Shown here piece by piece: positions 35,301-46,812 of a stretch of DNA of 64,000 bases. Both the position numbers and the translations under genes were made by a program. Position 1 is the first letter of the stretch. Every line of letters begins with the position of its first letter. The stretch spans positions 426,782 to 490,781 of the forward strand of contig PUDQ02000034.1 in NCBI GenBank assembly GCA_002964805.2, read 5' to 3'. The DNA is from Trametes villosa. Lineage: Eukaryota > Basidiomycota > Agaricomycetes > Polyporales > Polyporaceae. The notes under the pieces are model-generated. The model was given only the letters and a program-made list of their open reading frames with translations, had not been told where the DNA came from and ran no database searches.

Positions 35301-35414
35301 TACTCCTTTTCCTCCTCCACTGCCCCCTTCCCCGGTCCGACCACCCTGCATTGCACCCCAGCATCAGCGTCGGACATGTGCTGACCCCGCACACAGGGAT
35401 GGATGGGGCGGTGA
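32311..35414 (+). CDS. Short-chain dehydrogenase/reductase, 2-deoxy-D-gluconate 3-dehydrogenase-like
   Basis: Exons 32311-32401, 32499-32794, 34017-34130, 34308-34441, 35012-35171 and 35397-35414 give 270 residues. Classical SDR motifs: TGATRGIG at 26-33, NCAG near 110, and the Ser162-Tyr175-Lys179 catalytic set ([14 protein letters not shown]), with CPGYIATDM and the C-terminal DGGWMGR typical of gluconate/KduD-type enzymes. Intron 3 uses a GC donor (CAG|GCACGT); no GT donor keeps the frame. Introns 2 (1,222 nt) and 4 (570 nt) are far longer than usual here and pyrimidine-rich. The partner gene across the promoter is a polyol dehydrogenase, so a role in sugar-acid catabolism is likely, but the substrate is inferred. 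Confidence 0.85.
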
Positions 35415-38400
35415 GCTCGAAACCCCCCGAGAGCCCTCAAACGCGCGATGGAGAATGGATAGCGCGTCGGACCTTGCGCGCGCCCAAATGCCCGAAGAAC
35501 GAACGAAGATCGGAGGAAGAGCCCGCGTACCGCTGTACTGTTACTGTATTCCCTCTCCCAACTCAGCCTATATTCCATATCGCACGCACGCCCTCCCCGT
35601 GTGCACATACTCGCATCATGTCCCCTCTATCGCCCGACGGCGACTTGCAATTGGAAGCCGTTCGGCCGCACACGCACGCTCGAGCTCAGACACTCCGACT
35701 TCTCCGACGCTATGCATCCCTACGGCCTCGCGCTCGGCACCCCCGCTTGCCAAAGCCCCCCTGCCAGTGCCCGCCGCATCATTGCACGGCGGGCCGCAGC
35801 GGCCCGCCGCCGCGCGAGGACCTCCCGCGTCCGGGGCACGGCCCCGGGGCGCCGAGATCCTGATCCTACCCGTGAAGTCGCGCCCATCGTGTCGATCGTC
35901 CTCGACGAGGTGCCGCGCTAAGCTAGCGTAAATTGTCGGCGCGCTAAGGGCGGGGGGCCTCGGTCGTGGCGCGCATGCGCATCAGACCCCCCGCGTCGCG
36001 CGAGGCCCGAGGGGGCGTTCATTACGCTGGGGAGCTTTACCCGCTCGCGTACGGGACGCCGTCGTGTTCTGACGAGGATGTGCGGCCCGAAGGTCGACGG
36101 AGAGATGAGAGATGAGGGGTGAGGGATGATGTCGTGCATGCGTACAATCGACAGGGCGCGACTCGCGAGGAACTCATGGTGATTAAGGGGAGGGGGAGCC
36201 GGCGTCGGGACGAGTCGGTACGCGCGCTGTACGTAGGCTTTGCGCCACCGTCAGTGCGTAATGCGATTGCGAGTATGCGCATAACGTACGTCCTAGTGAC
36301 TCAAGTAAGCGTTTACGAGTACGAGTCTATTCGATATTTACTTGGTCTCGTCTTCAAGGTGTCCTCCCCCTCACACAATCCTGCATGTACAAGCGCACAT
36401 CGAACGGTGAACGGGAGGACTTGGCATAACCCCCGCGGGTGCACCCATCACGCGCGGGACGCAGGGGGACGCGGATAAGCCCCTCAGGCGCCGCTGAGGC
36501 GCGCCACCACACTGCGGCGCGGCCGTCGCTGTTCCGCCGGGCCCGCCGATCCTGCCCCCCGACACGAGGCGGGGTACACAGGGACCTACGAGCCGCGCGT
36601 AGTTCTGATACTGGCCGCCGTCCCTGATGCCTCCACCGTGCACGCGCGGACGTGCGGACGCGGGCGGGCAGGTGACGAGGAGGCAGGTACCCAGGCCGCC
36701 CGGGTATGGATAGGCAATATCCACGCAGATGCGTCTGATCTGCCGGCGGAGGGAACGAGTATGTCTGAGTACAGTGTGGCATGTCGCGACGACACGAGAA
36801 GGCGAAGGGGGCGGAAGTGCAGCGGGGCGTGCGGCGGCCCGCGCGCGAGCCGTGTTCTGGGCTTCCCAGAGACGCGGAAGGTGTGCCAATTGGGACCGCG
36901 TCGTACGGTGGCAGAGTGTATGTGCACACAAATGGATGGCGAATGGCGAGAAGAGACGCGTCCTCGGCCTTATCGTTGACAGAGAACCATCGGGCTCCCA
37001 GTGGCACGACGCATCAGCTGCGATACGAGGGAACGCGGTAGGTCTAGGCACGGTGGGGCTGGTAAGCGGGTCGGTATTCTTGGTTCGCATTGACGGCGAG
37101 CCTGGGGACCCACATGAAAACAGGTCGCCATCGAGCGTCGAACGTCGGGCGAGAACAGAACGGTACTACTCTGCACGTTCCACACCGCACGCCTGGCCGC
37201 CCCGCGTTCGAGGCGGCAGCCTAGGCAGGCCTCCGAGCTCGCAAGGATCAGAAAAGAAGTGAGCGCGGCTGTCACTGACGGCGTCGGACGATGCGCTGTA
37301 GCCGGCAGAACGCGACATGAACGCCTCGCGAGAGGCAGAAAGCCACACTCTCCCGCTTGCGGGTGGGTCATGTGTGCGCGTGCCCCCCGGTGCGGGCAAC
37401 GCGATTGGGCCGGCGCACGGGCGTTGGCAGGGAGGACGCGCTTCTGCGCGGTGTGAGGCGGAGGAAGCACGGGAGTGCGCGTCTTGTGCTGGACCTAGGC
37501 CGTATGCGGCGTCATGAACTGCACCCTGATGGAATACAGTGCGCGCGCTGGGAGAGCGAATTTGAGCCGAGGCGAGCAGGGAGGTGCCAGAGAAGGGGTA
37601 CGGAGGAGGGTGTGTTGGGCGGCGCGGCGAATCGCTGACCTCATAGAACGCAGTCCCCGGATAGGTAGGCTTCGCGCTCGCGTGGTGCCTTTAGCCACAG
37701 GGTACGCCGTTGTCCATAGGTAGTATTTCGTAGAGCTTATTCTCTAGCGAGGACATCACGGTGCCGCAAGGCAACACACGGGACGGCCAACATTGTATGT
37801 TCACTCTTGAGTCGATCTTGTACATCGCGATGGGGCGAGGAGACACGCAAGACCCTCCCTGTCGCCTGGACAGGATGCCCTCCCCCGGGTGCATACGACC
37901 TGCAAACAAAGAAGATAAGCCCGCGCGATCTGCTCTTCCCATCGGGAGCACGTCGGAGACGGGCAGGAAGTCGAGTAGCCAAAGCAGGACACACAGCGGT
38001 GTGCCGCTGCATGTCGCAAGCGCCAGCCTAGCGTCGCGAGCCACAAGGAACGCCATGAGCGACGGCGGAAGCTATACCGCGCGTCGCCCAACGCATGCAT
38101 CTGCGAGCCTACACACCGGAGGCTTGGACATGTGAGCGTTCGGCAGCGCGTCTGTGTGAGAACACACCCACCGGCACGCCGCCTTCTTGCGCGCGATGCC
38201 CGAGGGCGATCGTGGCAGTAGGTGCTAGCCTATAGACTCAGTACCGCCGCGCAGGAGCGCAGCCGTGCGCGCCGGATATACGCCAGATAACGCACGCCCG
38301 CCCGTGCGATCGTGCACGAGATGGAGATCGCACCTGCAGGGCAGGCCGGCGCAGATCAGGGAGGGCCGTGGTCTTATGACGCGCGCGCGGTGCCTCCCTG

Positions 38401-39120
38401 GCGATACCGAGGCGATAGAAGCCTGCGTGTCTCCTGGGGACTGTTACGGCAAGGGGGACCTCGCGGGCCTTCCGCTCCTCGCCTTCCATCAGGTGCGCAA
38501 CATGAGTCCTGCGCAGCTGCCTTCTCGGGCTGCTCGTCGCGCGCCGATGTGAAAGGTGTGGCCGGCTAAGGTTTGTGCGGATGCCCGATTCTGGGATCGT
38601 CAGGCATGCGGCGACCCAAGACGCCGCGTCGGATGCATTGGGATGGCCGGGACTTACGCTTTCCCGAGTAGCCTCCAGTCCAATGGGAGATGAGATGTGC
38701 AGCGCGACGAGAGCCGGGAACGGCAGGAAACGAGGCCTGCTAGACTCGCTGTGGCTTAACATGGTGGGAGAGCTGCGGGCGAAGCGCCATTCAACTTCGA
38801 TGCCGTGCTCGCGTAGCGAGTAGAACAGAGGCGGCTGACACGCACCTACACACCTCGCAACTAAGACTCGAGAATAGCCAGACGCGGCGTCGAATCAGAG
38901 TGATCGAGAGGAGCAGGCTGGGTAGGGCGGTGTGCTGGTTGGTCAGGAGGGTCAGCATCCTCGGTAGGTTCCTTACCTTCCTCGACAGAACTGTGCTCGC
39001 CAAGCGGTATGGTGGAGCGGCAGAGGCGGAATGAACAGCCTGTTGAACACCACGGTCGCGGTTATAGTACAAACATAGATCCAGAAAGAGATGCACCCGC
39101 GTGAACTGTGGCCGAGATGC
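35415..39120. other. Gene-poor interval
   Basis: No convincing gene. GC-rich open frames appear on both strands without domains or splice support. At about 37,330-37,420 there is a weak resemblance to a tRNA 3' half, without an intact B box (see rejected items). No repeats or transposon ends were recognised. Confidence 0.4.
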
Positions 39121-39812
39121 TCAGGTGTGGCCAATCCGAGGGGTATCTTGCGCATCGCGAGGTACATTGCACATCGTGTGCAGGGTCCCCAGCGCGACTT
39201 CGCCCATCTCTTCCTTCTTTGGAGAAGACGGGTACGCGATGACCACCGCGATAGAGGCGTGGCAGCCGTCTGGAATCTCGCCGTCTTCTGCGGCGTCCGA
39301 CATGTTCCTGCGCGCCTTGTCCGCACGCCCCTCCCGTCGGAACTTTGGACTACCGCGCGGGACGGGGCCAGGCCTGTGAGTCGCGCGTTCTGGCGCCGTG
39401 CAATGGAGCACAGAATACGTACCTCAGCTTCCACTTCGCGCGGGGTCTCGACTCTCCATCAGCAGCGTCGCGATCGCTGTCGGCGGCGGAGTCCACACGG
39501 AGCGCGAGTGGCTGCAAGGCGTTCCTGTAATTCCGCTGCTCCGCGCGCGACAGGACAGAGAAGGGTACTTGCACGCAGCTGCTCCCAGGCGCAATCCGAG
39601 AGCTTGGCAGCCGATAAGGCGTCCCGGATGCACACGTCCCAAAGCTTGGGGCGCGGCGGGGGGCCCCTCGGGAGGTTGACTAGCCCATCCTCCCCCCGCA
39701 GTCGCGCGACCACTCTCTGCCACAAGAGACAGCCGAACATGGAGAGGCCGAAGAAGCTGAGCAGGAAGCTGAACAGGAGCGTCGCGGTGCTGTGGGTCCC
39801 GCCATGATCCAT
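39121..39812 (-). pseudogene. Small single-pass membrane protein gene with a frameshift
   Basis: Not a family I can name. From 39812 the minus strand reads a membrane-anchor N-terminus (LLFSFLLSFFGLSMFGCLLW), then a basic segment and PRPKLWDVCIRDALSAAKL. At WEQL (about 39,571) the downstream similarity-like text (VPFSVLSRAEQRNYRNAL) is in another frame, as if one base had been added. The frame then runs to a GTACGT donor after KWKL (about 39,445) and, after a CACAG acceptor, to a stop at 39121 (IAVVIAYPS; EVALGTLH). Splice phase fits once the shift is allowed. It could be a recent pseudogene, an assembly error or a programmed shift. It lies immediately downstream of the ABCC transporter. Confidence 0.45.
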
Positions 39813-40092
39813 GCTGCCGTCGCTGCGGGCGCAAGGACGTCGTGGATGTCGGAGGACAAGAGGCCGCCGTCGCGCTCGGACTCGGAGTCAGATATTGGCA
39901 GCGCCCGGCGCTTCCGACGCCTGCTAACTGGCCGCCGCCGCACCACTGACAAACCTGTGCTCCCAGCCCATGTGCTAACACACAATACGCATCAACGCAT
40001 CCACCTACAATGCCTTGACAACGATGAACATAAGAACATACTCCATCTACCTCTCTCATCTAACTGTAGATCACTACGCTACATTTTGCCGC

Positions 40093-43000
40093 TCAGACAC
40101 CAGCCATGCGTTTTAGCGTTGCAAACTCCTGCTTCCCGGTCGCCTTGCAGAGCGCGTGGAACTTCGAATTGGGGTCCGACAGCAGAGTCGCCGGCTTGTC
40201 GAACTCCGCAATGCGGCCCTGGTCAAGGAGCATGACCTGCAGCGCGAACCCGGCCGCTGAGATGAACACGTCTTTCCAGACTCCATCGGGAGAAAAAGAC
40301 GCACCCTGTCGTAATCAATGACCGTACGCAGACGGTGGGCGATCGTCAGGATCGTGCTGTCCGCGAATTCGCTAGATGAAAAACGCAGCGCGGGGTCAGA
40401 GATGCCGCAGAGAGATATACAGAATGCGAGTGGACTCACTGTCGAATCGTCTTCCCGATAAGCTCATCGGTGGCGTAGTCAACGCTGGGGGGTGGGGCGG
40501 TCAGTATACCACACAGCGGGGTCCGGACGTCATGAGAACGGCTACCTGGCAGTCGCCTGACGGACGGGGGAATTAGCCACACGCCGCGCGCGCACAAGCA
40601 CAGGGATCGGGCACGTACCTCGTCCATCAGAAGCACCTTCGAGCGTTTCAGGATCGCGCGCGCCATGCAGAGCAGCTGCTTCTCGCTTCCAGGCCACGGC
40701 CAGTCAGCGGATGGCGATCGTGCGGGACGCCCATCGGAGATCTCACCCTGTGGAGAAGTTTTCGCCCGCCTCCGACACGGGCGAGTCCAGGTTCCGGAAG
40801 ACGTTTGCGTTCACACCCTCGCTCTCCTCCGACACCTCGCCCGCGGGGATGAGGTGCACCCGACGGAGGGCCTCGTACTGCGTGAATCCGTTAGCGGAAG
40901 CCTGGACTGGAGATATTTTGGACGTACGATCTCGGCGTCCTGGTACTCCCCAAACACGTCCAGGGTCGACCGGAGCGTCCCGCTCAGGATGGTCGGGTCC
41001 TCTGTGGCCGGCATTCAGCAATACATTCCCATCCCAAAGCGCGTGACCCGGACTCACGGGGGATGATGGTGAGCTTGCTCCGCAAATCGGTCAGGCCGAT
41101 CTTCGAGATATCCAGGCCGTCGACGAGGATGCGGCCCTCCGTGGGTTCGACGAAGCGGAAGAACGAAAGCGCCAGGGTACTCTTGCCAGACCCTGTGCGG
41201 CCCAGAACGCCCACCTTCTCACCCGGCCGAATCTCGAAGTTGAGATTGTGCAGCACGTTGGGCAGATCGGGCTGTGTAGGCCCCATTACGCTGGGGGGTC
41301 AGGGTCGCTGTTCGAGAAGGCAGTCCGAGGAAGACGCACCGCATAACGGATCACCAGGTTCTCGCAAGTGATCGCACCACTCGCAGGCCAGGACGCCGCC
41401 GGCCGAGGCTCAATGAACTCAGGGGGCTCCCGGGGCAGTTCTGAGAATTCCTTGACACGTTCCACGGCAACCTAAACGGACGCGCGTTAGGGCGCCGACG
41501 ACGACATTGAGGGGCGGTTCTCACCATAGATTGTTCCAGACCAACGAAGCGGCGGACCTAGAGAAGCACCCCGTTACTGGGTGTCCGCGCGCACGATGAG
41601 CGGGAGACGTACCAGCCAGAGAAGCTAGACACGCAGCAGGGTCAGTCTAGATCGCACCCACGGTATTCATAAAACGGGTCTCACATCACCGAGGAGGGAC
41701 GACGCAAACGCTAGGGCGAACCCGGCCATGGACGCATCGATCCTGGGGTTGAGAACCGCGACGAACGCGGTGATAGCGATGACCGCGCTCGACAGCAGAT
41801 TGAATCGGGCGGACAGCCAGCGGTTCACTGGACCAGGGGTATCAGCTCCGGTGTTCAAAAGCCTCACGCAACAAACACTCACCGCCCCACATCCAGTAGT
41901 ACGGGTTGGAGTTCTAAAGGCAAATCGGCTCGGTCATCAAATCGGTGATCCAGGGCAGGAGATTGCCTACGGTGTCGGCACAGCGAAGCATGTCCCTGAG
42001 GAATTTCGACCCGGCACCGAAGGCACGAAGAACGGTGACGCCCGCGATCGTTTCACCATAGATCGAGTATAGCGGGGACCGAGTAACGGAATCTGCGAAC
42101 GGAACCTAGATCGTGGGCAGATTCAGAGGGCAGTAGGAGATTGCGTACCTAATCTGCGCATGTCGCGGGACGTCTGTCCGTAGACCTTCGCGGAAAGCAC
42201 GAGTAAGCGATCGGATGCGTGCGTAACCCATGACGCAACCTACCTTGCCAACTAAAAAGATAAACTGACGTGAGTCATGGGTTACCATGGAGAGAAGGGA
42301 CACGTACTGCTGTAGTAGAGGAAACCAAAGACGATTGCGGCGAGGACGAACGCCGGACCGCCAACTGCGGATACAGTAACAAACGTGGTTACGACTGAGA
42401 CTGCGTAGAATGCACTGCGCCCGAAATTGTCGGGAAGGCTGCTGTCAATGCCTAGGGAGCAAGCCTGGTAAGTACCATATCAAATCATAGTGGCAGTGCT
42501 ATACCTTCAAAGTCCTTGCCGAAGCGGTTGAGTAGACGTCCCCTAGACACGGTGTCATGGAACCGGATGTTTGCGAAGAGCACACCCTCGAGCAGTTCTG
42601 AAGATCATGTTAGCAGTGTCAATAGGAAGAAGCGAGTGCGCATACTTTTGTAGAGCGCGACTGAGGCCTGGATACCACCATAGTCTGCGAGTGATTGAGT
42701 TAGGGCGCGGTGGGGGGAACATCGTAAGGACTCACAGAGAACAAACCAGCGCCAAGTGGAGAACACCAGACCTGCGCGTGTTCGTGTCAGCAAGGTCAAG
42801 GGCTGCAGATGTATTTCCAAGACTTGCCGATGGTCGTAATCTGGGATACACATCAGTAAAACGTTTAAGTTTGAAGAACTGAAACTCACAGCAGCATACA
42901 CGCCGATGTAGAAGGATGCAGGACGCGGGTTTTCGGTCTCCTGGTACGTTCCGGACCAGATGCTGTGGAGATGTTGATGAGCATCTAGCGCAGTTGATGA

Positions 43001-46000
43001 TCTAAGCTCACCTACCGTAGCCATCCGTTCTCCAGCACAGGGCTGAGCGCGGCCAAACCCATGGACACAAAGAACGTGAGCCAGTACCCATAGCTCCCGC
43101 ACGCCTTGAGGTATGTCATCCAGATGTCCTTACTAATGCGTCCGACAGCGCGCTTCTCCTCCTCGACGAGCTTCCTCGGCGCCTTCTTCTCAGGCTTCGA
43201 CTCCGGCTCGGCAGGGGTGGTAGGCGCGACGGTTGAGCTGGTCTCAGAAGCAGCCAAGGAGCCTTGCGCAGTGCTGCTCTCGCCTGCGTCGATGATCTCT
43301 TCGACCTTCTCCACCGCGGTCTCCTCCTTCTCGTCAGCGGCGTCAGTAGCGCCGGACTGCACGAGTGTGTTGAGTACACCAGAGTTGCGGAAGCTCTCGT
43401 AGCCGCCGGAGAACTGCACACGACCGTTGTCCAGTGCGACGATGTACTCTGCTCCGGGTGCGCACAGCTGAACGTGGTGAGAGACGAGGATAAGGGTGCG
43501 ACCGCGCATGAGGTCGCCCTTGAGGCACTGGTGGTAGAGGTGGTGGGCCGTGTGGGCGTCGACTGATCACTGCTGTCAGCCCCGGAAGGAACGCATACTC
43601 CGAAGACGCTTACCGGCAGACAGCACATCGTCCAGGAACAATACGGAGGCGCGCGAGTAGACAGCACGGGCCAGGGAAACTATAGAACGTCGTCAGCACT
43701 TCGGGAGAATGGCAACATGAGCAGAGAAGTGAGCAGTGCATACCTCGCGCTTTCTGGCCACCGGACAGGTTAACCTGAGGGGAGCTGTGTTAGTGCATGT
43801 TTATGAAATGGTGTTCTCCGCACTTACGCCTCGCTCTCCGATCTCCGACTCATCGCCGTCCTCAAGGATCTCAAGATCGCTCAGCAGAGCGCAAGCCTCA
43901 AGGACCGCCTGGTACCGCTCCTCCACATATGGGAGGTCAAATAGGATGTTTTCTGATGTACAATGTTAGCCGTCCGATCCGTGAAGCTCCTCCCACATAA
44001 CACACCTTTGATCGACGCGTTGCGCAGCCACGCAGACTGCGGGACGTACGCACACACGCCGGCGACGACCCACTCCTCCTGCGGTACGACGACGCCCGCG
44101 AACGAGGCGATCGTGTCCGGGGGCGAGCGCGGGCAGATCATCTGACCAGACAGTATATCCGCTTCACCGAGGAGGGCGAGCAGGAGCAGCGACTTGCCGC
44201 TTCCGAGCTTGCCGCAGATGAGCGAGAGCTCCCCGACGGGGAAGTCAAGCGTGAGGTCGAGAAGCATGAACTTGTGCCGGGGTGTCGACGCGGCAGAGGG
44301 CGTGCCGCGCGTGCGGTCTTGTGGCCAGGTGAGCGTCGCGGACTGGAGGGCGATGCGCGTGTCTTGCGCCGTAAGCGGGGGCACGGGCGCAACCTCGGCA
44401 CCGTCGAGGTATTTTTCGATACGGCGAAGGGAGACGGCGCACTGCAGCATGCTGATCAGGGTCTCAGGGAGAGCGTTCAGCGCGAACTTTAACTCGTTGA
44501 ACACGCTGATCTGTCGTAGATCCAGTGAGCACTCGAAATATGACGGATATATCAGAAATACATACCGAAGTAAACGCGACGGAGGGCGTGAGGACCTGAC
44601 CACGGATGACGGTGAAGTGCCAGAACGACACCAGCGTGACGAGAATGGGTGAGCCATTCCTGCGAGACATGTTCAGCACGATGCCGTGAGCCGAAGATAT
44701 TTGAGACTGACCAAATCGCATTCCACAGAACCTCAATGATGTAGTTGAGCCTCTGGAACTTGAGCTCGCGCTCGCGGACCTTGAGGACGCGGGCCTCGAA
44801 GCTACGCTCCCACGCCATGAACTATCGCAGTCGTCAGACATCCACCATAGTTCGTCGCTGCGCCTGCATACCTTGAGCATCCGGATGCCGCCCAGGATTT
44901 CGTTCATAAGCGCGACGCGCTCGTCACGCGCCTTCATCAGGTTGTCCTGCGCGCCCACAACGACCTTGCCTGCGAAGTGGTTCATGGGCAGGAACAGGCA
45001 CGTCACCGCCAGTCCGAAGAAGCAAGACACGCCGAGCAAGCTGTACAGGAACAGCGTTCCGACGACGAGCTCAATTGGAGCGTCGACGATGGTGAAGAGG
45101 TGCCACGCAAACTCGGAGACGCGATCGACGTCGGTCGTCATGAGGGTCATGATCTGGGCCTTGCTCGAAAAGTCGTCCTCATCCTTCTTCTCCGCCTTCT
45201 TGTCTCCGTCGGTCGTCGCGGCGTCCGCGTCAGCCGCCGGCGCATCCGTACCAGGAGCAGCTCCCGTAGAGGAGGCAACATCCTTGCGTACGAGCGTCTT
45301 GGCGAACAGGATCGAGTTGAGCTGGATCCGGAGCCGCACCTGCATCGTCGTCGTCGATAGCGACCACAACTGGCCCGTCACTGACCATTGAGAGTTAAAA
45401 AGGGAGCATTCCAACAGTAGGAAATGCACACGTACGGATCTGAGACGTAGCATGGCTGAAGAACAGCGCCGCACAGAACAAGATGCCCCAGCCCTTGAAG
45501 TCCCGCGTGGTGTCCACCTCCAGGTACTGCACTACACGCTTCAAAAAGTACGCGGGCACGTAGAAGAGCCCGGCACAGAGCGCCGCGAGGGCAATCACGA
45601 TCACCATGGTCGACGCGTTCACGCGCAGGAGGCGGTATCCGAGCTCAAGCCCAGAGCCCGGCCGCGGCCTCCACGACCAAACTTTGAGCTTCCAGCGGCG
45701 CATAGCCGCGCGCATCTTCGTGAAGATCGCGGTAGCGCGCAAATCCGCGGTCACGATCGGCAGGTCGCCAATCTCCAGGCTCTCCGCCGTGTACCCGAGC
45801 ATGACAACCTTCGTCGTGTACGAGAAGAGCAGGTAGTCGAGCGCAGACGCGCCTGGGTAGTGGTAGCGTGAGTGAGGAATTGAACAGGCCAGACGTACAG
45901 TACTCACTGGAGATGCCGCACACGTTGTCTTCGTAGTTCGAGGTCACCTGCATGAGCGTCTTGTCCGAGTAGATTTTCGAGGACGGGAAGTGTAGCGGCG

Positions 46001-46812
46001 GACCGCGAGGCGTGGTACTGGCGATCGCGGTGGAGAGGACATAGAGCACGCACACAGCATACCACAGGGCCGAAGGGGCCGCTGATACGCCAAAGACAGT
46101 AATGACAGACAAGGGCTGGGACGGCAGAAGCGCCGTGATAGTGAGGAGCACGGCCGCGAAGAAGGTCAGAGCAGACAGGTGGATGATCGTATCCGCGTGC
46201 TCCGAGTCGGTCTGCTTGACCGCGCGACCGGCAATAACGAGCGTGTAGAGCGCGAAGGCAATATGGAGGGAGTAAACGGCAATGTTTTGACGGTCGTCTT
46301 CCGTGATAGCCCACCCCAAGCCAACGGCTTGAATGGCGAGAACGCCGGCAAGTAGCACGGCAATGGCCAGTTTACGCAAGCGCATCTGCGAGGCGAATAC
46401 GTCAGTATACTTGTACACAGGACAGCCCACCAATTATCAGCCTTCGTGGTTGGTGTAACAGAGTCGGGGAAGTTCTCTCGACTAAAGAGCGTGTGGCGCA
46501 GAGATACGACTCGCTCAGAGTGAGCGATGTGTATGCTCCGCGAAAGCTTGTGCCTCGTGCGACGACCCATTCGCAGTCTGGAAGGACGCCACATACCTTG
46601 GCCCAAAAGTGTTCCTCGTCCACTGGGACGCCGTCCACGAAGTCTTCCGGTGTGGCGACGTCGAACGGGTCGCGCGCAAGTGCCTCGTCGCCCTCCACGA
46701 ATGTTGGCAGAGCATTTTTCTTCTCCTCCTTGCCCGAAAGAACGAAGACAGCCAAGCTAGTCGCGAGTCCCGCGACGAGTGCGCCAGCGACGTGCAGCTG
46801 GTATTCCGGCAT
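40093..46812 (-). CDS. ABCC (MRP/YCF1-type) ABC transporter
   Basis: Full-length ABC exporter of the multidrug-resistance-associated type; members move glutathione conjugates, metal-GSH complexes or other organic anions across plasma or vacuolar membranes. My model has 33 exons and 1,588 residues, with every phase matching. Order: N-terminal membrane helices; TMD1; NBD1 with Walker A GKLGSGKS at about 708, signature LSGGQ at about 821 and Walker B LFLDD at about 847; an acidic/proline linker; TMD2; NBD2 with GRTGSGKS at about 1362, signature FSTGE at about 1475 and LLMDE at about 1500. NBD1 has Asp in place of the catalytic Glu, the usual ABCC asymmetry. Four internal exons are 8-13 nt and one donor is GC (see the micro-exon entries). 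Intron 1 (46596-46386, 211 nt) could hide an extra 87-nt exon. The substrate is unknown; the GST genes nearby make conjugate export attractive. Confidence 0.87.
40546..40556 (-). other. 11-nt micro-exon in the ABCC gene (NBD2 D-loop)
   Basis: GCGACTGCCAG lies between a CAG acceptor and a GTAGCC donor on the minus strand. It supplies Ala-Thr-Ala and two bases of Ser in the sequence [16 protein letters not shown], the Walker B/D-loop region. Without it the preceding exon (ending 40619) would splice to CGT TGA and stop. The same 11 nt is present in the half-copy at 51318-51328. Confidence 0.85.
41613..41624 (-). other. 12-nt micro-exon in the ABCC gene
   Basis: CTTCTCTGGCTG, flanked by an AG acceptor and a GTACGT donor, encodes LLWL between the ...SSLLGD exon and the [11 protein letters not shown] exon. 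The paralogous half-copy has CTTCTCTTCTTG (LLFL) at 52381-52392 with equivalent splice sites. Confidence 0.75.
42244..42251 (-). other. 8-nt micro-exon in the ABCC gene
   Basis: TTGGCAAG (acceptor TTTTAG, donor GTAGGT) completes Ile and gives Gly-Lys, joining FLYYS to [12 protein letters not shown], a conserved TMD2 loop. The half-copy has TAGGCAAG with the same flanks at 53019-53026, which would be a stop if read through but encodes IGK when spliced. Confidence 0.8.
42828..42840 (-). other. 13-nt micro-exon with a GC donor in the ABCC gene
   Basis: ATTACGACCATCG, acceptor CCCAG, donor GCAAGT. It encodes ITTI plus the first base of Gly, joining YIGVYAA to [12 protein letters not shown] in frame; direct joining of the neighbouring exons would shift the frame. 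The half-copy has ATCACGGGCATTG at 53607-53619 with the same GCAAGT donor, so both the exon and the GC donor are conserved. Confidence 0.8.

Noticed and set aside
37330..37420. tRNA-like 3' half on the plus strand (the opposite strand reads a GGTRTHDPP-type peptide often produced by tRNA sequence)
   Set aside because: No GGTTCGAnTCC B box is present (the region reads GTGTGCGCGTGCC), no matching acceptor stem was found upstream, and no anticodon arm could be folded. At most a decayed remnant.
41270..41290. Apparent NBD2 start [10 protein letters not shown] upstream of the conserved exon
   Set aside because: The GTAATGGGGCC stretch precedes a CTACACAG acceptor; splicing at PDLPN joins perfectly with ...VIRYA from the previous exon.
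46460..46546. Possible additional ABCC exon (29 codons, in frame) between the first and second exons
   Set aside because: Direct joining of ...EEHFWAK to [12 protein letters not shown] is also in frame and reads as a more natural N-terminal membrane region; the candidate exon has no membrane or family features. Left as an alternative only.
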